Assembly: GCF_003482105.1 (NCBI RefSeq)
Contig: NZ_QULM01000003.1
Location: forward strand, 432-64,431
Reading direction: 5' to 3'
DNA length: 64,000 nucleotides
DNA from: Coprococcus sp. OM04-5BH
GTDB taxonomy: Bacteria > Bacillota > Clostridia > Lachnospirales > Lachnospiraceae
The translations under genes were made by a program, and so were the position numbers. Below the pieces are notes generated by a model. It searched no databases and had not been told where the DNA came from. It saw nothing but the letters and a program-made list of their open reading frames with translations. Positions within the stretch are counted from its first letter, which is position 1; every line of letters starts with the position of its first letter. Positions 1-8,023 of the stretch are shown here, in pieces.

Positions 1-1
1 T

Positions 2-106
2 TATGTTAAGAATGGAAGGGTTGACTTCAAGTACACAGGTAATGTAACATATAAGGGTTCTGTATACTATGTGAAGAACGGAGTAATGCAAAAGAAGGTA
101 AGTTAA
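2..106 (+). CDS. C-terminal end of a surface repeat protein (partial)
   Basis: An open frame enters from the left edge and stops at TAA 104-106. The 34 visible residues (YVKNGRVDFKYTGNV and YYVKNGVMQKKVS) contain two YVKNG-type units spaced about 20 residues apart. Such aromatic/KNG repeats are typical of cell-wall-binding or adhesion-type tails in Lachnospiraceae surface proteins. The body of the protein lies outside the window, so the catalytic or ligand-binding part is unknown. Confidence 0.6.
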   Translation, partial: YVKNGRVDFKYTGNVTYKGSVYYVKNGVMQKKVS

Positions 107-109
107 GAA

Positions 110-754
110 GTGAGTAAGTCAGAGCATCAGCTTGCAAAGGAGCACGCACGTAATAAGAAGATCATTGATACAGCCTTTAAGGTATTTGTTGAGAAGAAGA
201 TCGAAGCAGTAAGCATGGGAGAGATAGCCCAGGCGGCAGGTATAGGCAGGGCGACATTGTTCCGCTGTTATGCCGGCAAGACAGAGCTGGTTATCGCAGT
301 CTGTGCTGCCAAGTGGAAGGAATATCTGGATGAACTGGACGAGAGAAGACCAATATCATCAGTAGGAGATATACCTGCCATCGGACGATTTATATTTACA
401 CTGGACAGTTATATCGACATGTACAGAAACCACAAGGAGCTTCTGGTGTACAATGATAACTTTAATTATTACGTCACTCACGAGGGTGTTTCTGATGACG
501 AATTGAAGGAATTCCGTGCCTCGCTTATTTCGGCAGATACGAGATTTGATATGATGTATGAGAAGGCAAAGGAAGATAAAACCTTTCGCACAGATATACC
601 CCAGGATGAATTTATGCGTGTGACAGTGCATACAATGATGGCGGCATGTACTCATTATGCAGGAGGCTTCATATGGGGAGCAGAATGGAATAAAGATTAC
701 ACCCCGGAGCTTCTGCTGCTTAAAGAAATGATATTGAATTATGTAAAATGTTAA
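110..754 (+). CDS. TetR/AcrR-family transcriptional regulator
   Basis: 214 residues. The N-terminal helix-turn-helix is clear: IIDTAFKVFVEKKIEAVSM followed by EIAQAAGIGRATLFRCYAGK at about residues 17-57, the usual TetR DNA-binding fold. The remaining ~150 residues are a helical ligand/dimer domain of TetR length with no motif naming an inducer. Start is GTG at 110, three bases after the preceding stop, with a weak AGAAGG 11 nt upstream. The neighbours do not show what it regulates; the surface protein just upstream is the nearest candidate. Confidence 0.85.
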   Translation: MSKSEHQLAKEHARNKKIIDTAFKVFVEKKIEAVSMGEIAQAAGIGRATLFRCYAGKTELVIAVCAAKWKEYLDELDERRPISSVGDIPAIGRFIFTLDSYIDMYRNHKELLVYNDNFNYYVTHEGVSDDELKEFRASLISADTRFDMMYEKAKEDKTFRTDIPQDEFMRVTVHTMMAACTHYAGGFIWGAEWNKDYTPELLLLKEMILNYVKC

Positions 755-756
755 AA

Positions 757-806
757 AGATACCCTCAGGAAGTCGGAGGAAGCCCTGACAACCTGAGGGT
801 ATTTTT
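757..806. terminator. bidirectional Rho-independent terminator
   Basis: Perfect 11-bp stem ATACCCTCAGG (759-769) with CCTGAGGGTAT (792-802), flanked by A-run on the left and T-run on the right. It can end the TetR gene on + and the response-regulator gene on -, which converge here. Confidence 0.85.
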
Positions 807-1431
807 ATAAATTCTTATAATAAAAGCATGCAAGCTGTGTCCTGTCACGAAGCTCCAGCTTGTCAAGGATATTGCTTATATAATTTCTTATGGTACCTTC
901 ACCAAGAAAGAGCTTCTCTGCGATCTCCCGGTTGTTAAGTCCGTCCGCAATAAGGGTGATGATCTCATACTCCTTGTCAGACAGACCGAAGTCGGCAGGG
1001 GAGTGGTGTTTTTTTCCATTATCTGACATAAGGGCGGGTATCCTTGTCATTACCTCACCACCGAATACTGTCTGCCCATTGTATACGGCATTAATGGCAG
1101 GGGCAATGCTTTCAAAATCCTGTTTTAGTATGTAGCCCTTAGCTCCCATCTGTATTGCCTTTACGATGTATTCGTCATCAGAGAAGGTGGTTAAAAGCAG
1201 TATCTTTGCCGCAGGAAATTCCTTCATGATAAGCTTGCCGGCCTCAAGTCCTGTCATGCCCTCCATCCTTATATCCATAAGAAGAACGTCAGGCTTATAT
1301 TCTCTGTACAGCTCTATGGCTTCCTGCCCACTTTTTCCCACCGCCGATATATTTATGTCAGTGGTGGCTTCAAGAATTGTCTTTATGGACAGTGACACCA
1401 ACTGGTCATCATCTACGATCAATATATTCAT
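805..1431 (-). CDS. NarL/LuxR-family response regulator
   Basis: 208 residues: receiver domain (acidic pair D7-D8, phosphoacceptor D53 in LLMDIRM, switch T in LLLTTF, K in GYILKQDF) followed by a C-terminal LuxR/GerE helix-turn-helix (LSDKEYEIITLIADGLNNREIAEKLFLGEGTIRNY split here only for length). It acts as cytosolic DNA-binding partner of the histidine kinase immediately upstream on the same strand (25-nt gap). The adjacent ABC exporter, transcribed away from it, is the natural target by analogy with LiaRS/DesKR-like exporter systems; this is inference. Confidence 0.9.
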   Translation of the reverse strand: MNILIVDDDQLVSLSIKTILEATTDINISAVGKSGQEAIELYREYKPDVLLMDIRMEGMTGLEAGKLIMKEFPAAKILLLTTFSDDEYIVKAIQMGAKGYILKQDFESIAPAINAVYNGQTVFGGEVMTRIPALMSDNGKKHHSPADFGLSDKEYEIITLIADGLNNREIAEKLFLGEGTIRNYISNILDKLELRDRTQLACFYYKNL

Positions 1432-1455
1432 ATAATGTTTCAGATCCTTTCACAT

Positions 1456-2610
1456 TTACTTTGCCACCGTAATAAGAAGCTTAAAACCATTGTCGGTGGA
1501 TATCTTAAGGGTGCCCTTCATGGCATTTACCCTGTCGGTTATATTGGCAAGTCCTATACCGGTATTGTTTATCTTAATGTCAGTTCCGTTATCCTTTACA
1601 ATAAGCTGATAGAAGCCCGGATGTTCCCGGAGAAGTATGTCCAGGGTATCTCCGTTGCTGTGCTTTACGGCATTACTCACAGCCTCCTTGGTTATGGCTA
1701 TGAATGAATACTTTATATCCTTTGGGATGGTGTTGCTCATGTCGTAGTCCACATGTATATCAAGGGCTGAGATCCCTTCTGTAAGCTGTCTTATGGAGCT
1801 TTCAAGATCTATGGATTCGTCATGGAGATCGTGGACACTTTTTCTTATATTTGTCATGGCGTCACCCAGGGAGCCGTGGAGATCCTCCAGAGGCTTCTTA
1901 AGGACAGGCTCCGTATTTATCGCCTTTATGGCTCCAAGCTGCAGGATGGAGCGGGTCAGGGTGTGTCCCACATTGTCGTGTATCTCTCTTGCAATCCGGT
2001 TTCGCTCTTTAAGGGTTGCCATGTATATCATGTTATTCTGATTTTCCATGAGCATACGATCGTGCTCCTTCTGTATCATGTCCTTCTCCGTCTGGTCGTC
2101 GTGAAGTACCTTAAGCTCTTCCTTAAGCTGCAGGTTCTGTCTGTCCCCATGCTCCAGATGGACAGCCAGTGCCACAAGAAGGGCTACCGCCACCGGGGTA
2201 AATATTGATGGAGCAGTACCGGCAGCCTGAGATATGCCTGTGAATATATCTGCAAATGAATATACATATACAACTCCTGCCATCACCATAGGAACCTTAA
2301 GTCTGTATCTTATACAATCGTATAGCATCACCGGCAGGAAGAGGACCACACAGGAAAGCTTAATAGCTGATAGAAATATCAGGGAGATAATAAGACTGCA
2401 CCACATTTTATACCTGTGTCTGTTTTTCATATCAAGGTCGGTAATGGGATCTTTTTTTGTCAGAATATCCTCCAGTATGACGTAGGAGATATTTGCCCCG
2501 ATAATACCTAAGAGACAGGAAGCAACCATAGGAAGGTCATAGCTTTCCCGGCATAACACCGGCAGAAATCCGGATATATAAAGAAATAATTTAGACCAGA
2601 TAATCCCCAT
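1456..2610 (-). CDS. DesK/NarX-type sensor histidine kinase
   Basis: 384 residues from an ATG at 2610 that has AGGAGGAGC 5 nt upstream; a longer reading from a TTG at 2721 lacks such a site. Several hydrophobic segments fill roughly the first 150 residues (small-molecule or membrane-stress sensing type, no large outer domain). A coiled region leads to the HisKA_3 phosphoacceptor helix ERNRIAREIHDNVGHTL, then an HATPase domain with N-box (TKEAVSNAVKHSN) and G-box (GTGIGLANITDRV-like, here NNTGIGLANITDRV). It pairs with the adjacent response regulator. Confidence 0.88.
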   Translation of the reverse strand: MGIIWSKLFLYISGFLPVLCRESYDLPMVASCLLGIIGANISYVILEDILTKKDPITDLDMKNRHRYKMWCSLIISLIFLSAIKLSCVVLFLPVMLYDCIRYRLKVPMVMAGVVYVYSFADIFTGISQAAGTAPSIFTPVAVALLVALAVHLEHGDRQNLQLKEELKVLHDDQTEKDMIQKEHDRMLMENQNNMIYMATLKERNRIAREIHDNVGHTLTRSILQLGAIKAINTEPVLKKPLEDLHGSLGDAMTNIRKSVHDLHDESIDLESSIRQLTEGISALDIHVDYDMSNTIPKDIKYSFIAITKEAVSNAVKHSNGDTLDILLREHPGFYQLIVKDNGTDIKINNTGIGLANITDRVNAMKGTLKISTDNGFKLLITVAK

Positions 2611-2833
2611 AATGCTCCTCCTGTTTATAGTCTTCCCCCGAGTCCTCCTAAGCCTGGCTGTAATTGATATATTCCTGTTGATAAGTATACAGGCAGCCTC
2701 AAGGAAAAGCAATAATGACAAATGTCACATAATTTAATGACCTTACTCACTATGAGAAGACAGAGAAAAATTGTAATATATAAATATAAGATAAGCACTA
2801 CACGTCATCACTTTGTGAGCCGTGTCAACAGCA

Positions 2834-2931
2834 GGATGTGTCAAGTTTTCTATGAAAACTTGACATGTAGCGTCAGCCCTCGCCGTAGGCGATTTATTAT
2901 GGGCTGATGTTCAATTAAGGAGGGATTGAAA
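2834..2931 (+). other. structured leader element A upstream of the ABC operon
   Basis: The 321-bp gap between the kinase and the ABC ATPase holds no gene. It contains a perfect 12-bp hairpin (2839-2850 with 2854-2865, loop TAT), then a second nested structure: CAGCCC (2875-2880) closing on GGGCTG (2901-2906), with inner hairpin TCGCC/GGCGA. It ends at the AAGGAGG ribosome binding site of the ATPase gene. The same layout with compensatory changes recurs before the cold-shock gene at 26.66 kb. Confidence 0.6.
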
Positions 2932-3870
2932 ATGGAATATGCCATAGAGGTAAATAATCTGGTGAAGCGGTATAAGGATATGCTGGCACTGGATCATTTT
3001 AATATGAGTGTTAAAGAGGGAGAGGTATTCGGTCTTCTGGGACCGAATGGATCAGGAAAGACCACCACCATAAATTGTATCCTTTCTCTGCTTTCATATG
3101 ATAAGGGCGACATTAAGGTGTTCGGAAAGAAGATGACTTCCGGAAGCTATGACCTTAAGCGGGACATAGGAGTGGTAATGCAGAATGTGGCGGTATTTGA
3201 CGAGCTTAACGTATATGATAATATAGATTACTTCTGCGGACTGTACATAAAGGACAAGAAACTTCGTGCCGGATATGTGGAGGAAGCAATGGAATTTGTT
3301 GATATAGCAGACTACAGGAAGTTTGTTCCAAAGAAGCTGTCGGGAGGTCTGTTAAGAAGACTTAACATAGCCTGCGGGATTGCCCACAAGCCAAAGCTCA
3401 TTTTCTTCGATGAGCCGACTGTGGCAGTTGATCCCCAGAGCAGAAACAATATCCTTGAGGGGATAAAGAAGCTTAACAGGGAAGGGGCAACTATAGTTTA
3501 TACGTCTCATTACATGGAGGAGGTGGAGCAGCTCTGCGACCGTATCCTCATTATGGATAAGGGCAAGAGTGTGGCTCTGGGAACCAAGGAAGAGCTTAAG
3601 CGGATGATCAAGAATACGGAGACCATTACAGTTGAGATCGCTGACGTTACAGAGGAGCTTCTTACTTCCATAAAGGCTGTCCCTCATGTGTATGACGTTG
3701 TAATGAGGGATGAAAGCGTCAAGGTTTATTTCTCCGGCGGAAGCCATAATATCATAAGACTTATGGAGCTTCTTAAGGACAGGGACATAACCTACGGAAG
3801 AGTATATACAGAGCTTCCAACCTTAAATGATGTATTCCTTGAGATTACCGGAAAGGAACTTAGGGACTAG
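2932..3870 (+). CDS. ABC transporter ATP-binding protein
   Basis: 312 residues. Walker A GPNGSGKTTT near residue 40, Q-loop (VVMQN), signature KLSGGLLRRL, Walker B KLIFFDEPT with catalytic Glu, D-loop and switch His (YTSHYMEE). The 3' ~90 residues are the C-terminal extension seen in CcmA/DrrA-type exporters. Start chosen at ATG 2932 because GGAGG lies 8 nt upstream; an in-frame TTG at 2926 is too close. It energises the two ABC-2 membrane proteins that follow. The signature GGLLRRL departs slightly from the canonical SGGQ. Confidence 0.92.
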   Translation: MEYAIEVNNLVKRYKDMLALDHFNMSVKEGEVFGLLGPNGSGKTTTINCILSLLSYDKGDIKVFGKKMTSGSYDLKRDIGVVMQNVAVFDELNVYDNIDYFCGLYIKDKKLRAGYVEEAMEFVDIADYRKFVPKKLSGGLLRRLNIACGIAHKPKLIFFDEPTVAVDPQSRNNILEGIKKLNREGATIVYTSHYMEEVEQLCDRILIMDKGKSVALGTKEELKRMIKNTETITVEIADVTEELLTSIKAVPHVYDVVMRDESVKVYFSGGSHNIIRLMELLKDRDITYGRVYTELPTLNDVFLEITGKELRD

Positions 3871-3873
3871 GAG

Positions 3874-3937
3874 GTGCTCATGCATCGAAGGTGCATATTA
3901 AAATGGTGCACTTTATATCTTAAGGAGGGAAACGAAT
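3874..3937 (+). other. structured spacer element C within the ABC operon
   Basis: The 67-nt spacer between ATPase and first permease contains hairpin ATGCA/TGCAT (around 3883-3899, loop TCGAAGG), an A/T-rich joint ATTAAAAT and a closing GGTGCAC, and ends at AAGGAGG. The order inner hairpin, ATT-A-AAT joint, GGTGC resembles the elements at 34.3 and 39.7 kb (GTGTC-GAA-GACAC, ATTTAGAAT, GGTGC). Confidence 0.45.
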
Positions 3938-5071
3938 ATGTTTTTTCACAATTTTAAATATTGCATAAAAACAATAATAAACGGAAAGGTGACGCTCTTC
4001 TGGACCCTGATATTCCCCATAGCCCTGGCAACCTTCATGTATATGGCCATGGGCAATCTTATGGAGAAGGGTGAGATGTTTAAGGACGTGAAGGTGGCTC
4101 TGGTGGAACAGGAGACGGACAATTCGTTAATGCTTAATACCTTATTCTCATCCATAAAGGGAGAGAATGGTGAGGCACTTATTGAGCCGGAAGTAATGGA
4201 TGAGCAGGAGGCACAGGACGCTTTAAACAATGATGAGGTGTGTGCGGTCATATATTCCGGGGACTGTCATATGGATACAAGAGATGAGAACTACAAAACA
4301 TCAACGGTCAAGAATATATTGGATCAGTATCTACAGAACAGCTATATGTATAAGAAGATTGCAGAGGATGATCCGGATAAGCTGTCGGAGATCATGGGAT
4401 CTATGTTATGGGATACTGTATTCTATACAGAGGAGGCAACCACCGACGGCTCCCAGGATCAGTACAATAATTATTTCTTTGCTATATTTGCCATGAGTTG
4501 TCTCTTCGCCTCATTTTCATCCCTGTATACAACTCACAACATCCAGGGAAATGTAAGTGCCCTGGGAATGAGGAGAAACATATCAGCCACCGGAAAGCTG
4601 ATGATAGTATGTGCGGAATATGCGGCAATGCTGTTCATACATTTTGTTGTTGAGCTTATAACCCTTCTGTATATGACCTTTCTTGGAGTGGACTTTGGAC
4701 ACAAATATCCGGCGATCATCCTTACACTGTTTGTAGGCTGCATGATAGGCCTTGCCATGGGCGTCATAATCGGAAGCATAAGAAATATCGGTGTCGGTGG
4801 TAAGATAGGTATAGCAGTGGGAGTGTCCATGGCACTTTCTGTTATGGCAGATCTGTGTGTGTCGGGACTTAAGAACATGATAGAAATGAAGTGCCCGGTG
4901 ATCAACAGGATAAACCCGGCGGCACTTATCACAGACTGCTTCTATACGTTAAATGTATATGATAACTACAACAGATTTACAAAGGATATAGTGACCCTTG
5001 TAATAGAGTCGGTGCTCCTTGTGGCTGTGAGTATCCTGATAGTAAGGAGGAATAAATATGCAAGTGTTTAA
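3938..5071 (+). CDS. ABC-2 type transporter permease (first)
   Basis: 377 residues with the ABC-2/YhgE-like layout: one N-terminal membrane segment (about 15-35), a large external loop rich in acidic and polar residues (about 40-185), then five hydrophobic segments between about 185 and 375. GGAGG lies 8 nt upstream of the ATG. It overlaps the next permease gene by 14 nt, so the two permeases are probably translationally coupled and form one exporter with the upstream ATPase. Substrate is not readable; antibiotic, lantibiotic or lipid-linked cargo are common for this family. Confidence 0.88.
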   Translation: MFFHNFKYCIKTIINGKVTLFWTLIFPIALATFMYMAMGNLMEKGEMFKDVKVALVEQETDNSLMLNTLFSSIKGENGEALIEPEVMDEQEAQDALNNDEVCAVIYSGDCHMDTRDENYKTSTVKNILDQYLQNSYMYKKIAEDDPDKLSEIMGSMLWDTVFYTEEATTDGSQDQYNNYFFAIFAMSCLFASFSSLYTTHNIQGNVSALGMRRNISATGKLMIVCAEYAAMLFIHFVVELITLLYMTFLGVDFGHKYPAIILTLFVGCMIGLAMGVIIGSIRNIGVGGKIGIAVGVSMALSVMADLCVSGLKNMIEMKCPVINRINPAALITDCFYTLNVYDNYNRFTKDIVTLVIESVLLVAVSILIVRRNKYASV

Positions 5072-6203
5072 GTCTTATTTTAAGATACTCCGAAGATATG
5101 TAGGCCAGGTGTTAATGTGGCTTGGAATATTCATAGGAATGATGATGATCATATTGAATGTCAGCACTGAGGAGGAAACGGAGTACACGGATAAGCAGTG
5201 TTTATTTGCATATTCGGATCATGATGGAAGCAGCATATCAAAGGAACTGACGGATTACCTGAGTGAGCACCATGAAAGGGTGGCTGGCATTGATGAGGAT
5301 AAGGAGTCTGTTCAGGATGCCCTTTACAACAGGAACATACACTGTTATCTGGTGATACCGGAGGGCTTTGGTGAGGCAGTTAAGGCGGGAAATGCCGATG
5401 GGATGTTAAAGCTCATGACAATCCCAGGAACTGACACCGCAAGCTTATTTGAGGGAGACATGAACGGCTTTATGCAGAAGCTTTCTACTCTGATGGCGGC
5501 AGGCTATGATGAGGGGGAGGCAGCAGATATCATAGGAGACTCCCTTAAGGAACATGCGGAGGTGAAGCTTAAGGGGAATAAAAGTTATTTCTCCAAGCAG
5601 GAGCGGCTTTATTCCTATATACCGTGGATACTGCTTATGCAGCTTGTGAATGTTATAACGCCGATACTTATGATCTATAACAAAAAGGAGCTTAGAAACA
5701 GGATCCAGTGTTCATCATACAAATATGTGAATATCAATAAGGAGCTGCTTCTTGCGGTTATCATTACAGGACTTGGGGGCTGTGTGCCGTATGTTATGAT
5801 GGATGGAATAATGCTCCGGGACAATCTGCTTACTGTCCAGAGTTGTCTTTACATGGCCAATATGCTTGTGTACATGTTAGTGGCAGTGAATATTGCCTTC
5901 CTGTTCAGTAAGGTGGCGGCAAATGACCAGGTGGTTTCAATGCTCTCCAACATAGTAGGTCTTGGAATGGCATTTTTATCCGGCGTATTTGTGCCTATGC
6001 AGTATCTTGGAGCAGGAGTCATAAAGGTAGCACATTTTCTTCCTGCATATTGGTATGTGATCGCCTGCGAGAACATATATAAGAACGGCAGTGGAAAGCT
6101 TGGTGTGACACTACAGGCAATGGGAGTCCAGGTATTATTTGCCGTGGCGATCTTCATGATGACCCTGGTAGTGGGAAAGAACAAAAAGAGTATACAGAAC
6201 TGA
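5058..6203 (+). CDS. ABC-2 type transporter permease (second)
   Basis: 381 residues, same topology as the upstream permease: N-terminal membrane segment (about 15-33), external domain (about 40-175), then five membrane segments including the conserved MLSNIVGLGMAFLSGVFVP stretch and the PAYWYV motif typical of ABC-2 proteins. AAGGAGG is placed 7 nt before the ATG, inside the end of the previous gene. Last gene of the operon; a strong terminator follows. Confidence 0.88.
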   Translation: MQVFKSYFKILRRYVGQVLMWLGIFIGMMMIILNVSTEEETEYTDKQCLFAYSDHDGSSISKELTDYLSEHHERVAGIDEDKESVQDALYNRNIHCYLVIPEGFGEAVKAGNADGMLKLMTIPGTDTASLFEGDMNGFMQKLSTLMAAGYDEGEAADIIGDSLKEHAEVKLKGNKSYFSKQERLYSYIPWILLMQLVNVITPILMIYNKKELRNRIQCSSYKYVNINKELLLAVIITGLGGCVPYVMMDGIMLRDNLLTVQSCLYMANMLVYMLVAVNIAFLFSKVAANDQVVSMLSNIVGLGMAFLSGVFVPMQYLGAGVIKVAHFLPAYWYVIACENIYKNGSGKLGVTLQAMGVQVLFAVAIFMMTLVVGKNKKSIQN

Positions 6204-6206
6204 AAA

Positions 6207-6262
6207 AGGGGGCTATACAATCTGTGATGACTGTGTGTCATCAAGACTGTATAGCCCCTGTA
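6207..6262 (+). terminator. Rho-independent terminator of the ABC operon
   Basis: Stem GGGGCTATACA pairs with TGTATAGCCCC around a 25-nt arm, followed by a T-rich tail (TGTATTTTAT). argG converges from the right, ending at 6282. Confidence 0.8.
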
Positions 6263-6281
6263 TTTTATCTGCGAAAAAATA

Positions 6282-7511
6282 TTATTTCTCTTCCTTCTTC
6301 TCACGCTCGGCCTTAAGCATTGCACGAACCTTCATTGAAAGACCAAAGAGGTTGATGAAGCCTGAAGCGTCCTTGTGATCATAAAGATCACCGGTTGTGA
6401 ATGAAGCAAGGCTCTCTGAGTAAAGTGAGTATGGAGAGGTTGTTCCCTGCTTGATGATGTTACCCTTGTAGAGCTTCATCTTAACTGTACCTGTAACAGT
6501 CTTGTCTGTCTCATCAACAAATGCTGAAAGGCTTTCACGGAGTGGTGTGAACCATTTTCCTTCATACACAAGATCTGCAAATCTTGTTGAAACGATCTTC
6601 TTGAATGCAAGAGTCTCACGGTCAAGGCAGATCTCCTCAAGCTGCTTGTGAGCTTCCATAAGGATTGTTCCGCCGGGAGTCTCGTAAACACCTCTTGACT
6701 TCATACCGACAACACGGTTCTCAACAATATCAATGATACCAATACCATGCTTGCCTCCGAGAGCGTTAAGCTCTCTGATGATGTCAGAGGTCTTCATCTT
6801 CTTGCCGTTTATTGCAACAGGCATACCTGCTTCGAACTCAAGCTCAACATCCTCAGCCTCATCTGGAGCGTTCTGTGGGGTTACGCTTAATACAAGAAGG
6901 TCATCATAGTTAGGAGCACATGCAGGGTTCTCAAGCTCAAGACCCTCATGGCTTATATGCCAGATGTTTCTGTCACGGCTGTATGAATGGCTTGCGTCAA
7001 ATGGAAGATCAATGCCATGAGCCTTACAGAATGCGATCTCATCATCTCTTGACTGAAGTGTCCACTTTGGATCACGCCATACAGCGATAACCTTGATGTC
7101 CGGTGCAAGGGCTTTAATAGAAAGCTCGAAACGGAGCTGGTCATTTCCCTTACCTGTAGCACCGTGGCAGATAGCAACAGCACCCTCTTCACGGGCTATA
7201 CGAACAAGCTCCTTAGCAATAAGAGGTCTTGCAAATGATGTGCCGAGAAGATACTTGTTCTCGTAAACTGCGTCAGCCTTAACAGTAGGCATTATGTAAT
7301 TATCACATAATTCATCAACAACATCACAGATATATAACTTAGAAGCACCTGATTCCTTTGCTCTCTTATCAAGACCGTCAAGCTCGCTTTCCTGACCTAC
7401 ATCTATACATGCACAGATAACTTCGTAGTCATAGAAATCCTTTAACCAAGGTATGATAGTAGTGGTATCAAGACCACCTGAATAAGCAAGGACAACTTTT
7501 TCTTTTGCCAT
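6282..7511 (-). CDS. argG: argininosuccinate synthase
   Basis: 409 residues, full family length. Catalyses ATP-dependent condensation of citrulline and aspartate to argininosuccinate, the seventh step of arginine synthesis. The N-terminal PP-loop AYSGGLDTTTIIPWL, the GATGKGNDQLRFE segment and the YSRDRNIWHIS segment are all present. ATG start has GGAGGATTTATAAA directly upstream. It faces argCJB across a 512-bp control region carrying candidate ArgR sites. argH and argF are not in the window. Confidence 0.97.
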   Translation of the reverse strand: MAKEKVVLAYSGGLDTTTIIPWLKDFYDYEVICACIDVGQESELDGLDKRAKESGASKLYICDVVDELCDNYIMPTVKADAVYENKYLLGTSFARPLIAKELVRIAREEGAVAICHGATGKGNDQLRFELSIKALAPDIKVIAVWRDPKWTLQSRDDEIAFCKAHGIDLPFDASHSYSRDRNIWHISHEGLELENPACAPNYDDLLVLSVTPQNAPDEAEDVELEFEAGMPVAINGKKMKTSDIIRELNALGGKHGIGIIDIVENRVVGMKSRGVYETPGGTILMEAHKQLEEICLDRETLAFKKIVSTRFADLVYEGKWFTPLRESLSAFVDETDKTVTGTVKMKLYKGNIIKQGTTSPYSLYSESLASFTTGDLYDHKDASGFINLFGLSMKVRAMLKAEREKKEEK

Positions 7512-7526
7512 TTTATAAATCCTCCT

Positions 7527-7540
7527 GAATAAAAATTCTC
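7527..7540. promoter_or_regulatory. candidate ArgR box next to the argG ribosome binding site
   Basis: TGAATAAAAATTCT matches the ARG-box core TGNATWWWWATNCA at 13 of 14 positions and touches the GGAGG of argG. Position between promoter and start fits a repressor or roadblock site. Confidence 0.5.
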
Positions 7541-7549
7541 TTTTTGTCT

Positions 7550-7578
7550 AATATACAACTACTATGAATAATATGCAA
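7550..7578 (-). promoter_or_regulatory. argG promoter
   Basis: On the minus strand TTGCAT (7578-7573) and TATATT (7555-7550) are 17 nt apart. The -35 is embedded in TGCATATTATTCA, almost identical to the motif over the argC -35. Confidence 0.6.
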
Positions 7579-7735
7579 GCCTAAAAAAGAAAATATACAA
7601 AAAAATATACATGAAAATATTATAATATGCATTGAGAAAAAACTGGAAACCCACTTGCAAACACTTAGAAAATGCCACGAAATAGCCACGTTTGCAGAAG
7701 AATAGCGGCAATAGAAAATATAATCGAAAAACATC

Positions 7736-7764
7736 TTGCATATTATGCATGAAGAATGTATAAT
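7736..7764 (+). promoter_or_regulatory. argC promoter with overlapping palindromic operators
   Basis: TTGCAT (7736-7741), 17-nt spacer, TATAAT (7759-7764). The perfect palindrome TGCATATTATGCA (7737-7749) overlaps the -35, and TGTATAATTATAAA (7757-7770), one mismatch from the ARG-box core, covers the -10. This is where a repressor such as ArgR would be expected to compete with RNA polymerase. Confidence 0.65.
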
Positions 7765-8023
7765 TATAAACCAAGCGAAGCACGGGATAAGAAGTTTGTA
7801 TAACTGAATACAACCGCAGGCTCGTATCTTGTTTGTATGTATGGCAATAAGACAGAGTATATACCATCGTATACGAAGCAAAAAATTTGACTATGTGGAT
7901 AAATAAGAGTAGTATGTAATCTGTATGCATACTGATAAATCGATGGCATACAAGGACGTATTTGCAGTGTTAGAATGATTTTGTAAATTTCACATAAGAA
8001 ATAGGAATGGAAGGACACAAGGT
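7765..8023 (+). other. long untranslated argC leader
   Basis: About 250 nt separate the predicted argC promoter from its ATG. The stretch is rich in TGTAT/ATACA inverted pairs (for example TTGTAT/ATACAA at 7795-7812 and around 7921-7950) that could be further ArgR sites. No T-box consensus, leader peptide or convincing terminator was found. Confidence 0.4.

Noticed and set aside
2611..2721. Longer N-terminus of the DesK-type kinase from a TTG at 2721
   Set aside because: The ATG at 2610 has AGGAGGAGC at ideal spacing, the TTG has none; the extra residues are basic and not part of the membrane region.
7513..8018. Three overlapping minus-strand open frames in the argG-argC gap
   Set aside because: Their translations are Phe/Ile/Tyr/Cys-rich and lack ribosome sites; the region is explained by promoters, operators and leader.
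7765..8023. T-box or other riboswitch in the argC leader
   Set aside because: No AGGGTGGNACCGCG-like T-box sequence, no terminator, and the inverted TGTAT/ATACA pairs look more like protein sites.
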